Of a stretch of DNA of 64,000 bases, positions 21,354 through 31,977 are shown piece by piece. Origin of the DNA: Platerodrilus igneus (taxonomy: Eukaryota > Arthropoda > Insecta > Coleoptera > Lycidae); the NCBI GenBank assembly GCA_036346225.1, contig JARFIW010000899.1:2790001-2854000 (forward strand), given 5' to 3'. Numbering within the stretch: position 1 is the first letter of the stretch; every line of letters starts with the position of its first letter. The notes beneath the pieces were generated by a model. It did no database searches, was not told the origin of the DNA, and saw only the letters and a list, made by a program, of their open reading frames with translations. Made by a program: the position numbers and the translations under genes.

Positions 21354-23700
21354 TTGATACAAGACAGCCGATGGAAAACACGTAGATATCAAAGGATGCG
21401 TGATACACAGGAGAGAGAAGAGGCGAAGAAAGAACTCCAAAGAGGCAAAAAGTTGTTAAAGAACACAATAGCTCACCTAAAAAAGAAAAAGTGGACGGAA
21501 CTGATGTATAACCTTGAAAATAATATTTTTGGTAATGCTTATAAAATTGTTAGACACCAGTTAAATATGTGATTACCAAGGACTGATTTGACATCAGACG
21601 AAAAGTTAAAAATTTTTACTGAACTTTTTATCGAAGGACAAGAGGATGAAGGGCATGAAATAGATAGAACAGTAAGCACATATAATCTCTTCAAGTCTTT
21701 TACACTGGAACAGATCCAAAACGCAAGTAACAAAATTAAAATTAAAAAAACACCCGGCCCAGATGGCGTAAAACCAGAGATCATTAAAGCAATAACGAGA
21801 GGGAATCTTGAATATTTTAGATTACTTTTTAATAATTTAGTCCAAAGTGGGGAATTTCCAACCGAATGAAAAATCGCCAATTGATTCTGATCCGAAAGCC
21901 TAGAAAGCAGGCTGATGACCCATTCAAGTGTAGGCAAATATGTTTACTGGATGTATTAGGTAAGATGTATGAACATCTAATAAACATAAGGCTTGAAAAA
22001 GTGATTGAGGATACGGGCGGTTTTCATCAAAATCAATTCGGATTTAGGAAGGGCAGGACTACTATGGATGCAATCAAAAGAGCTCACGAGCTAGCTGCAC
22101 AGTACCACAGGAGAAACTATTGATGTGCGTTTATTTTGGTCGATGTGAGGAATGCATTCACCGGGCGCCATGGAGTGGTGTAATTGAATAACTTAAGACT
22201 AAAGGAATACCGGGGAGTATAGTGAATATGGTGCAAACCTACTTGAATCAGAGGGCAGTACGTATAGGCAGACAAATCGTGAGACCAATAGGGGAACTTG
22301 CTTTATGACGATGTAATGGATATACCTGTACCCCAGAATGTTCACTTAATATGCTACGCAGACGATCTCTTGATTTTGGTAGCAGCCAAGCGGCAGTAGG
22401 ACTTGGAGACCGTAGAAAACAAAAGCCTTAACACAGGAAACACTTGGATGATGAATAATTATCTTGAAATAGCCCCGGAAAAGATTACAGCTGTAGTCTT
22501 AAAACTAGGAAAGAATGCAAGAAAAATGAAGTTTAAATTAGACGGATATTACATAATCCCCAGTCTCACGGTGAACTACCTAGGTGTCACAATAGACTAT
22601 GGCTCAACATTTCTGGGGAACATGGACGAAGTCACAAACAAAGCGGCTAGAACCATGAAGGCTCTCAGCGCAATACTTCCGAACATCGGGGGGTTCTAAT
22701 CACAGCCGCGCAGCCGATCGTGACATATGCTGCACCGGGGTGGAAGAAAGCATTAAATATTCCTAAAGCTACAAAGGACCTACTATGCTGCCAAAGAGGT
22801 ATGTCACTTCGGGTTAGCAGAGCGTATCGAACTACATCTATAGATGCAGCTGTAGTGATACTATATGTGATTTTCCAATGCTCCACCCGAAGGTACTATA
22901 TTGGCCAGGAAGCGATTTTTCTTATCTGGAAAATTTGTAATTTTGCCGAACCCTTGCTGTTCCAAGCAAGGTAGGAATCTATAACGTGCGTCACAAACTC
23001 ACACACGGGACCTCTATTTTACCTCTCATCCGAACGAGGGTGTATTTTTGTGAAAAATGCTCGCCTAACAGTTTTCAAGCAGATCGTGTCGGGATTCGAA
23101 CCAGGGACCTTGGGCGTAGTAGCCACACACATGCCAACTACGCCACGGAGCTGCCTAACCGTAGTAATAGCCGGCCTAATTCCTCTGGACCTCCTAGTTA
23201 AAGAACGAACAGAAAATTTTAAAAAGCGGAAAAATAATCCGGAAGACGATTATAGAGATATAATAAATCGCAATAGAGAGATAACAATAAGAAGATGGCA
23301 AGAGAGATGACAGCAGTCGAGCACAGAAATATGGATAGCTGGCCTAGTAAAAGATATGAGCAAATGGGTGAATAGGAAGCACGGCACGATTAACTACCAT
23401 ATCACCCAGGCATTATCGGGGCATAGTTGTTGTGGGTCATATTTGCATAGGATCCGCAAACAACAGACGGCTTAATGCTCGTATTGCGGTGAAGAGAAAC
23501 ACGATGCCAACCATACCCTCTTTACAGTGAGAGGTGGAATGCTAGAAGACTATCTATAGTAATAGACGTAGAAGAGCAGTTGAATGCGGACAATATAATA
23601 GACATAATGTTATCCTCGCAAGCAAATTGGACTAAAATTAAAAATATATACAAGATTTTATGAAGGCCAAGGAGAAATATGAAGGAGAAAGGGAGCTCTC
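21354..23700 (+). pseudogene. LINE B RT and zinc finger remnant
   Basis: Readable pieces across frames are RRYQRMRDTQEREEAKKELQ, NIFGNAYKIVRHQL, KTPGPDGVKPEIIKAITRGN, LLDVLGKMYEHLINIRLEK, FGFRKGRTTMDAI, ILVDVRNAF, LICYADDLLILVAAK and VNYLGVTIDYGS, and after the SINE PLDLLVKERT and CSYCGEEKHDANHTLF. These align in order with LINE A. The finger keeps both Cys residues that LINE A has partly lost. Many stops and frameshifts (for example at 21868 and 22122) and a deletion before the YADD box make it a pseudogene. RT identity is secure, and clade placement follows LINE A. Confidence 0.8.
22861..23158 (-). mobile_element. tRNA-derived SINE, copy 1
   Basis: Read on the minus strand, the head has a perfect A box TGGCGTAGTTGG (23134-23145) and a perfect B box GGTTCGAATCC (23092-23102), spaced as in a tRNA gene. 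The body then ends in CCTTCGGGTGGAGCATTGG. Near-identical flanks CTGTAGTGATA (22850-22860) and CCGTAGTAATA (23159-23169) look like a target duplication, and LINE B coding resumes after it. Related copies lie at 33606-33864 and (3' end only) 40102-40134. The internal Pol III promoter would drive transcription. Confidence 0.85.
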
Positions 23701-23869
23701 TAGAACAATGGCGTAATTCTCTTAACCCTCGCTAGCGCATCCAAAATATGCCAAATTGGCGGTACCGATTTGCTATGTCACTAGCGAGAAGAAAGGGAAG
23801 GGTTTAGTCGGTAGACCCGGAGCATAGGGAGAGTCCGACACTACCCCTCCTAATCCTCTATAAAAAAAA

Positions 23870-23939
23870 GTAATTTGCGGGTCTCCGGTCGCCGAGCGGA
23901 ATGAAGATCCGAGCGCGGTCTGAAATCAAATCGTCTTGA
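23870..23939. other. 3' flank of LINE B
   Basis: Short GC-richer sequence follows LINE B and carries no telomeric repeats, so the TTAGG context ends here. Confidence 0.3.
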
Positions 23940-24480
23940 CTAGTCACGTCGAAAACAGCGTTTTAGAGAAAAAACCGCCATTTTGGGAGTGGCCGGTAAA
24001 GTAAATTTGTTCCATCTAACGATAAACTACGCTGTTTTAAATGTAAAGGATATGGTTATATTGCTTCGAAATGTACGATTACGATAATACGTCGTCAAAT
24101 AATATTTTGAACGTTTCGATGTACTACAAACGTCAGGTAAACGGTTATACTCTTAGACTACTGAATCAGAAGTCCATTTAGACCTTGAAAATGAAACGTG
24201 TTCTAGTCACAGATAATATAACTGCACATGAGGCGAAGCCGGAGAATACTGTTTTTCAGATACCAAAACGATCGACAATAGCCCATAAAAAATAACGTCG
24301 GAAAATTAATCCCGAAGTACAGGATTCTTATGATAGCATAGAACAGTTATGGGAAGAATCTGCAGCAGCAAGTTCAGTTGCTTCTTCGAAAGATAATAAC
24401 CACACACCTGTATCTTTCTGTTTATCGAAAGTTCTATAACAGATTTAATGTATCTAACTTCAGAATTAACACGCTTCCCA
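23940..24480 (+). pseudogene. Gag/ORF1-like fragment with zinc knuckle, copy 2
   Basis: A plus-strand frame reads VPSNDKLRCFKCKGYGYIASKC near 24005-24075, a CCHC knuckle whose His is replaced by Tyr. It is followed by a low-complexity tail (DNITAHEAKPENTVFQIPK, then SYDSIEQLWEESAAASSVASS) separated by a few stops. It resembles the end of a gag-like LINE ORF1, the same protein type as 17635-18165, but of a separate copy. RNA binding would be its family role. It is broken. Confidence 0.5.
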
Positions 24481-24923
24481 GGTGTCATTACTGGGTTTGC
24501 GATATAACCTACAAAAATAAACTTTTGTTAGCTAACTAAAGACAAAAATCTGTTAGAAATCAAATTAATTTATAAATTCCAGTAATGTGAGGTTGTGTAA
24601 AACTTCAACTATACAACATAATTATACGGTTTTTATACAAACCTTTAGATTAGCAAGGAAACTATGTACTTTTGGAATAAAACTGTTAAGTTAAATAAAA
24701 TAAAAGCGTAATGGAAAAATGGTAAAAATGCAGAACAATTAAACAATCAGAAAGCTAGGCAAAACGCTATACATCTAGGATTATGGGTTGGTCATTTAGA
24801 TAAGTGAGAAATTAATAGATATCAAATGGTACGAGTAATCAGTAATGATTTTTGAAGTTTCGATGAGGAAGAGTTGATAAAAATTCCCAGCATAGCTGAT
24901 TGTTGGAAAATTGTATTAATATT
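24481..24923. other. Unassigned AT-rich DNA
   Basis: No gene, repeat or RNA is recognised. Stops are frequent in all frames. Confidence 0.35.
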
Positions 24924-25413
24924 ACTATACCCCGCCGGCAAGGTACGCGAGACATTACGTCAGTTGGTATCAATGCTAGACAATTGTAAAAATGACGCGC
25001 AATTTATAGATGACGTCACACAATATGCGAATTATTGCTACGCAATTAAACGGTTATGCAAATTTTAAAGAAAACCCCTACGGGGTACTCACGTGAACAT
25101 GTAGGGCTTCTTGCAGAATTATTTCATGATGTCGGCGGCGGCTTCGCTAGTCTTGCGGGCGGCGACTGCTTCGCTGAACTTTCGGGCGTGGGAACTCTTG
25201 AACCCAGTTGAATGCAAATTCAAATTGTCTTCTTTCTGTATGTAGACAAATAAGGTAGGGAAGGCAAGTAGAGGCACGATAATTGGGATCACAGGAAACC
25301 TACATATCAGAAAAAAGACACTGTAAGATACCCGACAACTACACTTGTTCACATCTCGGAGGCTAGTTCAACACGTCTGCCGGAAATCTACCACTTCCTC
25401 CTTGGCCCACCGC
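24924..25413. repeat. 490-bp dispersed repeat, copy 1
   Basis: This segment recurs at 29555-30047 in the same orientation with about 95% identity by eye. It starts CCCCGCCGGC and ends GGCCCACCGC. It contains two overlapping-region open frames that stay largely open in both copies. One is on the plus strand (to 25068: VRETLRQLVSMLDNCKND, a Cys-rich end). The other is on the minus strand (25352 to 25119: a hydrophobic segment FPVIPIIVPLLAFPTLFVYI and an Ala/Arg-rich end). Element type is unknown. It might be part of an LTR or a non-autonomous element. Confidence 0.7.
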
Positions 25414-26215
25414 GTCGGCGCAAAAATCTCGCGCAACGCACTATCTGAAGTGACGAAAATACGCACACGTCCTTTTAAATTCATTGGCTCGAAATCCTTA
25501 GAAATTGAAACTTATAAGAAAGTTTACGGCCGATTTCGGCGCGTAACATTCGCGACAAAGCCATAAAAGAAAAACTTAAAAAAAGAAAATGACTGAGCAC
25601 AGTAACATCTTAAAATCTAAATCCTAACTAACCTACATAAATCCTAACTTAAATCCTACAAAATGTTTATTTAAGGCGCCACCTGGTTTTTTCCGACCGT
25701 AACACGTCTTACGGATTACCAGGAAACGAAAAAGTGCACACACGAGTCTTTGGTGTGGCGCAGTTATAGTCGACAGCACAAATTTGTCGGGGAGCATGAA
25801 ACACTACTTAAACTAAAACAAATGCGACAAGTCGCCTAACCTGTATACTAACCTAAAGCTAACATTACAGTTTCCTAAGTGCAGACGCACATGAGCGTTG
25901 CATCTAGACTGTTTCTTCGTTGACAGAAAAATGCTCAAATTTAAAAATGTTCAACAGAATGAGTTACTTTACACTCTAGCAAATTTTTAGTTACTGGTAC
26001 TCTGGTTTAATAAACAATACACATCAAAACCTGTCCATGACATGGTTGTGAATCAACAAATTTACCAAACGTACCACCTTGCTAATTCCTTACATTGCTA
26101 ACCTATCAAATTACATTTCTACCATCAGGTTAGCTTTTTCACTTAATATTCAACAAAAGATAATTCCCACGTCTGGTCATAAATACCAAACGTTAGGAAG
26201 ATAAAACAAAATCTC
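25414..26215. other. Unassigned DNA after the 490-bp repeat
   Basis: The GC-rich start (to about 25560) may still belong to the repeat family, since copy 2 is cut off before this point. After that I see no gene or repeat. Confidence 0.35.
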
Positions 26216-26384
26216 AAGTTATTATCGAAGATAATAGATAAGATGATGATATTAACCTAAAGTTATTATTAAATATAATAGGTAAGATAACGATATTAAA
26301 CTAAAGTTATTATCCAAAGTAATAAATAAGATAAAGATATTAACCTAAGTTATTATCCAATACAATAGGTAGGATAGCGATAAA
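26216..26384 (+). repeat. 44-45 bp tandem repeat, about 4 copies
   Basis: Units of the type AGTTATTATCnAAnATAATA followed by GGTAAGATAnnGATATTAACCTA repeat about 3.8 times with roughly 80% identity. No function is suggested. Confidence 0.8.
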
Positions 26385-28255
26385 GTGGCTCCGTGGAGCC
26401 GTTAAATGAAAATTTCTCGTGCCCCCAAAAAGGGCGACCTGTGAAGCAGGCCCGTTTGCAGTAAACGGTACGAGGGACCGGCAAAGGTATTTGGGTGCAT
26501 CCCTGCACCCGGCATAATTGATATCGGTGATATAATCACCCGATATCCACACGATATTTCTACATACACTCACACATTCACACACTAATGCATACATTCA
26601 CTGTTATCGACCATGTGCGCTGACAGCGGCACCGCATGACCTCACGAAAGATTCCCAGAGACGTGGTCCAGGTCTCTGTAAAAAATCCCCGCGCAACCAC
26701 ACGGTAATTGACGGAAATGAAAAGGCAGTAGAAATAGGAACGGTAGAAAGAGGGAGGTAGGTAATTGGAATGCATAAGAGGCACTTCCAAGTAGAAAAAA
26801 ATAGAGGAAGGGCTCGCATTGAGCTAAAGAGACAGAAAAGGTGGATAGAAAAGCACTACTCAACCAACCAATGTAGTCAGTAGCCCGGAGTGAGAAAAAA
26901 ATCACTCTTATGTGGTAGACGGGTGCTCCGGGACGAGAACAGGTCTACTGAAAGAAAGATAAGACAGAAACGGAGACAGCGGAATATGAAAAAGTAGAGT
27001 TTTTGGACAAGCGTGCGAGAAAAGGTAGAGAGTTGTCCCTATAAAACACAGGTCGATCTGAAGGACCACCTGCGATATTAATCCGACAAGTTAAGGTATA
27101 TCATAAGTTAAAAAATTCACTAGACTCTTAAAAGAACTAGTACGATCATTTTCCTAACGAGTGCATCCACTACGATAAGAAAATCAGACAAAAGTTGACA
27201 CAACAACTTAAAAGTATCATTACAGATACAATCACGCGAAAACAAACTGTTTCAAGGTAATTTTTTAACTCGGTAACGCCCCTAAACACACAAATTGCCT
27301 AATTGTAAGCCGTTAAATACAGACACACTGTCCCAATATGCTAAAACAATCGAGAATTTAATAAGATATCAATAAAAAACGATAGCACCTCACCACGAAG
27401 TTCAATAAAAAACAACGAAAAAAATGTTTATATGTTATGATGATTTAGTAGAAAAAGAAACAAATAATAGTATAGGATAATGTGAGTGACTGTAATAATT
27501 CAGAAGAAAAACACATGGAATAGAAAGTCCTAGTTATTTGCAACTGCGAATATGAACTATTTCTTACAATGGCCTAGGCCGCGGCACCTATGTGAGCCCA
27601 AAGAAAAAAGCATCCATTCTAACATCAGCTAAAACCAATCATAAAAATTCAATGAGTTATTGCCACCAAAATCACGACAATTACCACACAATTAAACGAT
27701 GTAAGATAAATACTGAAAACAGAATAATATGTTGTAGGAAAGGTGCGAGAGTTAATTAAATGAAACGACAGAGATATTGGGGGGTCTAGAGAATAGAGCA
27801 ATATATAACTAAGGGTAAGTTCAAGGAAAAGTCAACCAGAAGCAGAAAGATAGGTACTTTAAGGTAAATAAGTTAAACGTGTAAACGGTATATACTGTAT
27901 AAGAGTAAGAATAAGCAATTAAAGTTAATTAATTGTTAGTAAGAACAAAAACCATTCGGTAAATCGTTAGGGAAATGAAACGTAAAAAAATTTTGAATGT
28001 ACGTAGGGTTGAACAATTTTAAAGATAATTTTATGCCAACTAGTGTAGTTTAAATCGATATGTGAAGAGATAACAGTAATCAAAACTCGACTTACTGATA
28101 AAATTGTTAAGGAACGGAAAGATATCTTGTAACACATATACTTGCTAGGATGACAAGCTCTCCTTTGAGTTTCTCGTAGACTAATGAAGAAAAATTCCAA
28201 CATTATTCTTAAAAAAATGATTCACAAATTGCTAAAGGGACAAACTTACTAAGCA
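26385..28255. other. Unassigned DNA
   Basis: I recognise no gene here. A GC-richer block at 26380-26530 and a purine-rich block at 26640-27060 ending in CTATAAAACACAGGTCG (about 27040) could be an LTR promoter region, but no LTR pair or termini were found. Confidence 0.3.
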
Positions 28256-28330
28256 AATCTCGTCTAGACTTATAATGCTGTGCGACCGGCCCTTGACGGG
28301 TCTCGTCTAGACTTACAAAGCTGACCGACC
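28256..28330 (+). repeat. Short direct duplication
   Basis: TCTCGTCTAGACTTA occurs twice about 47 bases apart, each followed by a related GCTG...CGACC block. Confidence 0.7.
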
Positions 28331-28559
28331 AATTCAAATGGCAAATCTCGCTTAATAGATCTTAAAATGTTGCGTTGGAATATCGATATATCTAAAAAAT
28401 ATGCTATCAAGACAAAATCATACTCGCTATACAAAAGAAATATTCTACGATACATGTATAGAGAAACAGTATTCCAAATTATTAAAATATTCTTTTGATA
28501 TCGCGGAAATTATCAACAACTATCGTAAATAAGCTTAGATACAAAACGTTAAGAACAAC

Positions 28560-28920
28560 TTTATTATTGTAGTGTTTAGAGAGGCAGATATAAAGAGATT
28601 CAGTTTTTTACAGCCTTTTAAAAGGTAAAAGGTATAGTTAAATAATTGCGTTAACTGTGTTTGAAGAGAACAATTTCTTTAAAAAGGGATTTGTAGGTTA
28701 TAGTTGTTTAAATTACTGAGAAAACACTTTTAACACGATATTAGAGCAAGATAATGTTTAAGGGAACAAGTATAACAACATTACGTTACTATAATGTTTT
28801 AGAAGGTATACTAAAACTCAATTGGTTACGTTAACTATATTTGGAAGCTAAATTTTCTTTATAAAAGTAATTGTAATTTACAATTGATTATTTAGGTTAT
28901 AAAAAGACACTCAAAATTAT
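28560..28920 (+). repeat. Diverged 174-bp tandem duplication
   Basis: The block AAGGTATAnT...GCGTTAACTGTGTTTG near 28630 recurs near 28805 (AAGGTATACT...ACGTTAACTATATTTGG), with matching downstream TTTCTTTAtAAAAG, TAGGTTATA and ACACT.. blocks at the same 174-base offset. Divergence is high. Confidence 0.6.
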
Positions 28921-29554
28921 AGAAGAATACAATATTGTGTTATTTAAACGGTAGCTTTAAAAATTGATTTCAAAATCAAGTTGAGATAGGCCAAGAAAAT
29001 TTCAAAAGTAAAGTAATTATTTTAACTACTTAACTCAGTTTAAGAGATTATTTCCTCTTCTTCATAATGGATAGAAAATAAAGCTATTACTTATAGTTAG
29101 AAATAGTTAGAGGCAAAATTATATAATCCAAACATGTTTTTAAGTGAGGTTATGTTATGTAATACTCCTAAAAGAAATGCACTTTTAATTTTATTCCAAA
29201 CAAATTAGGTACTTATTTAAGAGAATCTAAGTTGGAAACACACTATTTTTTTTTAATATTACGAGAATTACTTTTTATTTGCAATACATTGTAAAAAAAT
29301 ATACTAGAAAAATCAATATTCAATATGGCCACTGATGTTAAATTCGCCTAGCAACTGTCATTTCACTCCTAATGATTGACATAGTAACTTTCAGAGCTAC
29401 CACTCTAAATTTTGAACTAACAGATATTAAAAAATTAAGAGATTTATTGATTTTTTTAAATGAAAACGTTACAAATATAGTTAATTAATACATTATAAGG
29501 TATAAAAGGAAAAGAAAACAAATGATTATCAATGTAACCACGTTGGATGCGCAA
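28921..29554. other. Unassigned AT-rich DNA
   Basis: Nothing recognised. Confidence 0.35.
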
Positions 29555-30047
29555 CTATTATAGCCCCGCCGACGAGGTACGCGAGACACTACGTCAGTTG
29601 GTAGCAATGCTAGACAATTGTAAAAATGACGCACAATTTATAGATGACGTCACACAATATTCAAATTATTGCTACACAATTAAACGGTTATGCAAATTTT
29701 AAAGAAAACCCCCACGGGGTACTCACGTGAACATGTAGAGCTTCTTGCAGAATTACTCCATGAAGTCGGCGGCGGCTTCGCTAGTCTTGCGGGCGTCGAC
29801 TGCTTCGCTGAACTTTCGGACGTGGGAACTCTTGAGTCTGGTTGAATGCAAATTCAAATTGTCTTCTTCCTATATGTAGACAAATAAGGTAGGGAAGGCA
29901 AGTAGCGTCACGATAATTGGAATCACAGGAAACCTACATATCAGAAAAAAGACACTGTAAGATACCCGACAACTACACTTGTTCACATCTCGGAGGCCAG
30001 TTCAACACGTCTGCCGCAAATCTACCACTTCCTCCTTAGCCCACCGC
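29555..30047. repeat. 490-bp dispersed repeat, copy 2
   Basis: This is the second copy of 24924-25413, ending exactly where an LTR-like sequence begins (AGTTATGTGATCCCCC), so the LTR unit truncated or joined it. In this copy the minus-strand hydrophobic frame has one stop after FPTLFVYI, and the plus-strand frame remains open to its conserved RLCKF end. Confidence 0.75.
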
Positions 30048-30048
30048 A

Positions 30049-30504
30049 AGTTATGTGATCCCCCATTTGTTATATCAATATAAAACTAATACTTAAGAAA
30101 GTTATTAGGAAATATTAGGAAATGTGCAACAATGTCATAAAAGACAATTTGTTACAATTTATTTCAGTTTATAAACGTTCATGGGAACGGAAGCGCTACA
30201 AAGTAGCACAAGGATAAGTGACACTGCAGATGTCAGGTCACAGACGGTCGTAGGAAGTCACGTACCGAGATTACGCAAAAGTAAGCCTGCAACATTGTAA
30301 TTATGAATAGTTTTTAAGATAGCAACTATGTATCATGAATAGAGTCAAGTGTAAGCAGACATTAGGTCTGCAAGGTTGTAACAATTTTATTTTCGAATTC
30401 ATAATTCGCTTCATTTAAGGTACGACAATAGTTAAACACCTTTATTAAGTAAAGTCATAATACATTTTACAATTAGAATATTACATTGTGACAGCATCTT
30501 GACT
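30049..30504 (+). repeat. LTR-like segment related to the LTR at 945
   Basis: It begins AGTTATGTGATCCCCC and shares ordered blocks with 945-1483: GTGACACTGCAG, GTCAGGTCACAG, GCAGACATTAGGTCTGCAAG, CATAATTCGC, TACATTTTACAA and CTTGACTCG. It lacks the TATA box found at 1264. Its last 130 bases also match, in reverse complement, 60566-60737. The segment appears to be the first part of a longer LTR that ends just before a primer-binding-site-like sequence at 31960. Confidence 0.65.
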
Positions 30505-31968
30505 CGTTAGTCTAGTTGTTTTGGATGGCGGTGTATTTCACACCCAGTCGCAAGCGCGTAGAGAGGAATGACAACCCCCTTTGGGATCCTCCCATCGTAC
30601 GAGAGCACGAGATAGGCACTCGGCCATAAGTAATAGAGGCAGCAGCATGTTTAAGAGAACAATGGCCAGTGACCTGCGGGTCGGTTTGATTAAGTGAAAC
30701 ATTTTCTGAATAACGTGCAAACCAAGATTAGACGACGAAACACTACAACACTTAGGCGATGAGAAGTTAAACAATAATAACTTAGAACTGTGAATCAACG
30801 TTAAGAAACCACTTCAATTTAACACATGCTTTTAGAGGATGGAAAGCAGATCTAATTAACAGGAGATCGTTTGTTGGTCCGAGCCAAGATACTACTTTGT
30901 TAGGATGTAGCAGTTAATTCCGCATGACGATGCACATCCTATTTCAGCCTATGAAAGCAGTTTTGTTTGGTTCGTAGTAATTTTAAGAAATTCAATTGTG
31001 TTCCACTCAGGAAACACGCTATTTTATTTTGATACGTATAAATACGATTTTGTTATTCACTTTATCTGTTGCTAAGCTGGATTTCCCAGCGCCAAACTTA
31101 AAATTCACTGTTTATTTTGTCAGAACAACACGTTGTTTCACTATAAATTAACATGTGTAATTACGTCATTTGTTTGTTTGAGATATACTGCTGACACTTG
31201 TATTTATGAAAGCAGATGCTTAGTATTTTATTACTACCAACTTTGAAAACGAGAATATCTTTATGAACATTTTCATTTTAAACTGAAATTAGCACATGTA
31301 ACTTAACGAGAATATTTTGTATTTTAATTTTGACAATGTAATAGACCTAATCAGATCTGAATGGGTTAAAAACCATTAATGTAACAAGTTATACTTTGTT
31401 GTAATATTCTTGATCTAGAAACAGTTTGATAAACCTTATCTTAAATTGCCAAACTACTACAAGTAATTATTTAATTTTGTTGCATTCAATTTTATTTAAA
31501 GTTAAAGGAATTCTTTCTAGTAAATTATTAACCTAAGTTTAAAGTTTTTTATTTTGATCAAGTGTGATCAAACCTAGCAACCCAAAAAGGCAATAAGAGT
31601 TGAATTTTGATGCCACCCTTATGTAGAAAATATTCTTTTTATTTCTTTTAGGCATATTTGAGGGACACAAACAGTGTTCCCATTTTCTATGTTGACTTAA
31701 TTATTATTCTTTCTTACAGGAACAGCGTCTTATTCTGTTAAGACAGGTTTTTGTCACCGAAGGCGATCTTTTTTTCTTTGGGTCTCCACCTCCGCCCTTA
31801 GAAATATGCTATGCTTTTAACATGAATCAATCTGGACTTGGTGGCGCCTATTTGTTTTAGTTTGAGTGTGACCCCAACAGATTTCGACTTACCCCCCCAT
31901 TGCTTATAGCTCTACCCAAGGAATAGACCCCTAGTTACGTCGGAAGACTTCGTTTTACTGACACCAAA
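30505..31968 (+). repeat. 1.46-kb repeat, plus copy (rest of a long LTR?)
   Basis: Nearly the whole stretch recurs as the reverse complement of 59061-60565, with many small differences. In both copies the unit lies between the same LTR-like end and a degenerate tRNA-Lys-type primer-binding site, so I read 30049-31959 as one LTR of about 1.9 kb. It contains a small antisense frame and an acceptor-like TTATTCTTTCTTACAG near 31720 that is conserved in the other copy. Confidence 0.6.
30538..30702 (-). CDS. Small signal-peptide-like protein, antisense in the long LTR
   Basis: This is a 54-codon minus-strand frame from ATG 30702. Its N-terminus has basic residues, then a hydrophobic stretch (LAIVLLNMLLPLLLMA), then ECLSRALVRWEDPKGG and a short RACDWV end. 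The inverted copy at 60425-60568 encodes LAIVLAYILLLLPMAECLSR...DDPRGG...RACD, so the frame is conserved between two diverged repeats while surrounding bases differ. The layout suggests a signal peptide or membrane anchor with a short ectodomain. It is antisense to the LTR direction. I do not recognise a family. A function is unproven; it may be the tail of a lost longer protein. Confidence 0.35.
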   Translation of the reverse strand: MFHLIKPTRRSLAIVLLNMLLPLLLMAECLSRALVRWEDPKGGCHSSLRACDWV

Positions 31969-31977
31969 TGTGGGGCT
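31960..31977 (+). other. Degenerate primer-binding site
   Basis: TGACACCAAATGTGGGGC differs by a few bases from TGGCGCCCAACGTGGGGC, the complement of the 3' end of tRNA-Lys(1,2). The following CTGGTGTTTTAGT matches the sequence after the better-preserved sites at 58883-58993. Confidence 0.6.

Larger units (their letters stand above)
21323..23869 (+). mobile_element. R1-like LINE B following TTAGG repeats
   Basis: This is a second, more diverged copy of the same LINE type, truncated further 3' than LINE A. It ends CCTAATCCTCTATAAAAAAAA, but its 3' flank (GTAATTTGCGG) is not telomeric. It carries a SINE insertion at 22861-23158 and internal deletions between about 22190 and 22320. Confidence 0.75.

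Noticed and set aside
23092..23145. A tRNA gene on the minus strand
   Set aside because: A and B boxes are present, but the cloverleaf stems do not form and the sequence is repeated with SINE features and target duplications.
18079..24021. TTCTATCTAACG at 18079 and TTCCATCTAACG at 24010 as a target duplication around the telomeric cluster
   Set aside because: Both sit at the same place of two homologous gag-like frames; the left copy continues through its own decayed zinc knuckle, so these are two copies, not one gene split by insertion.
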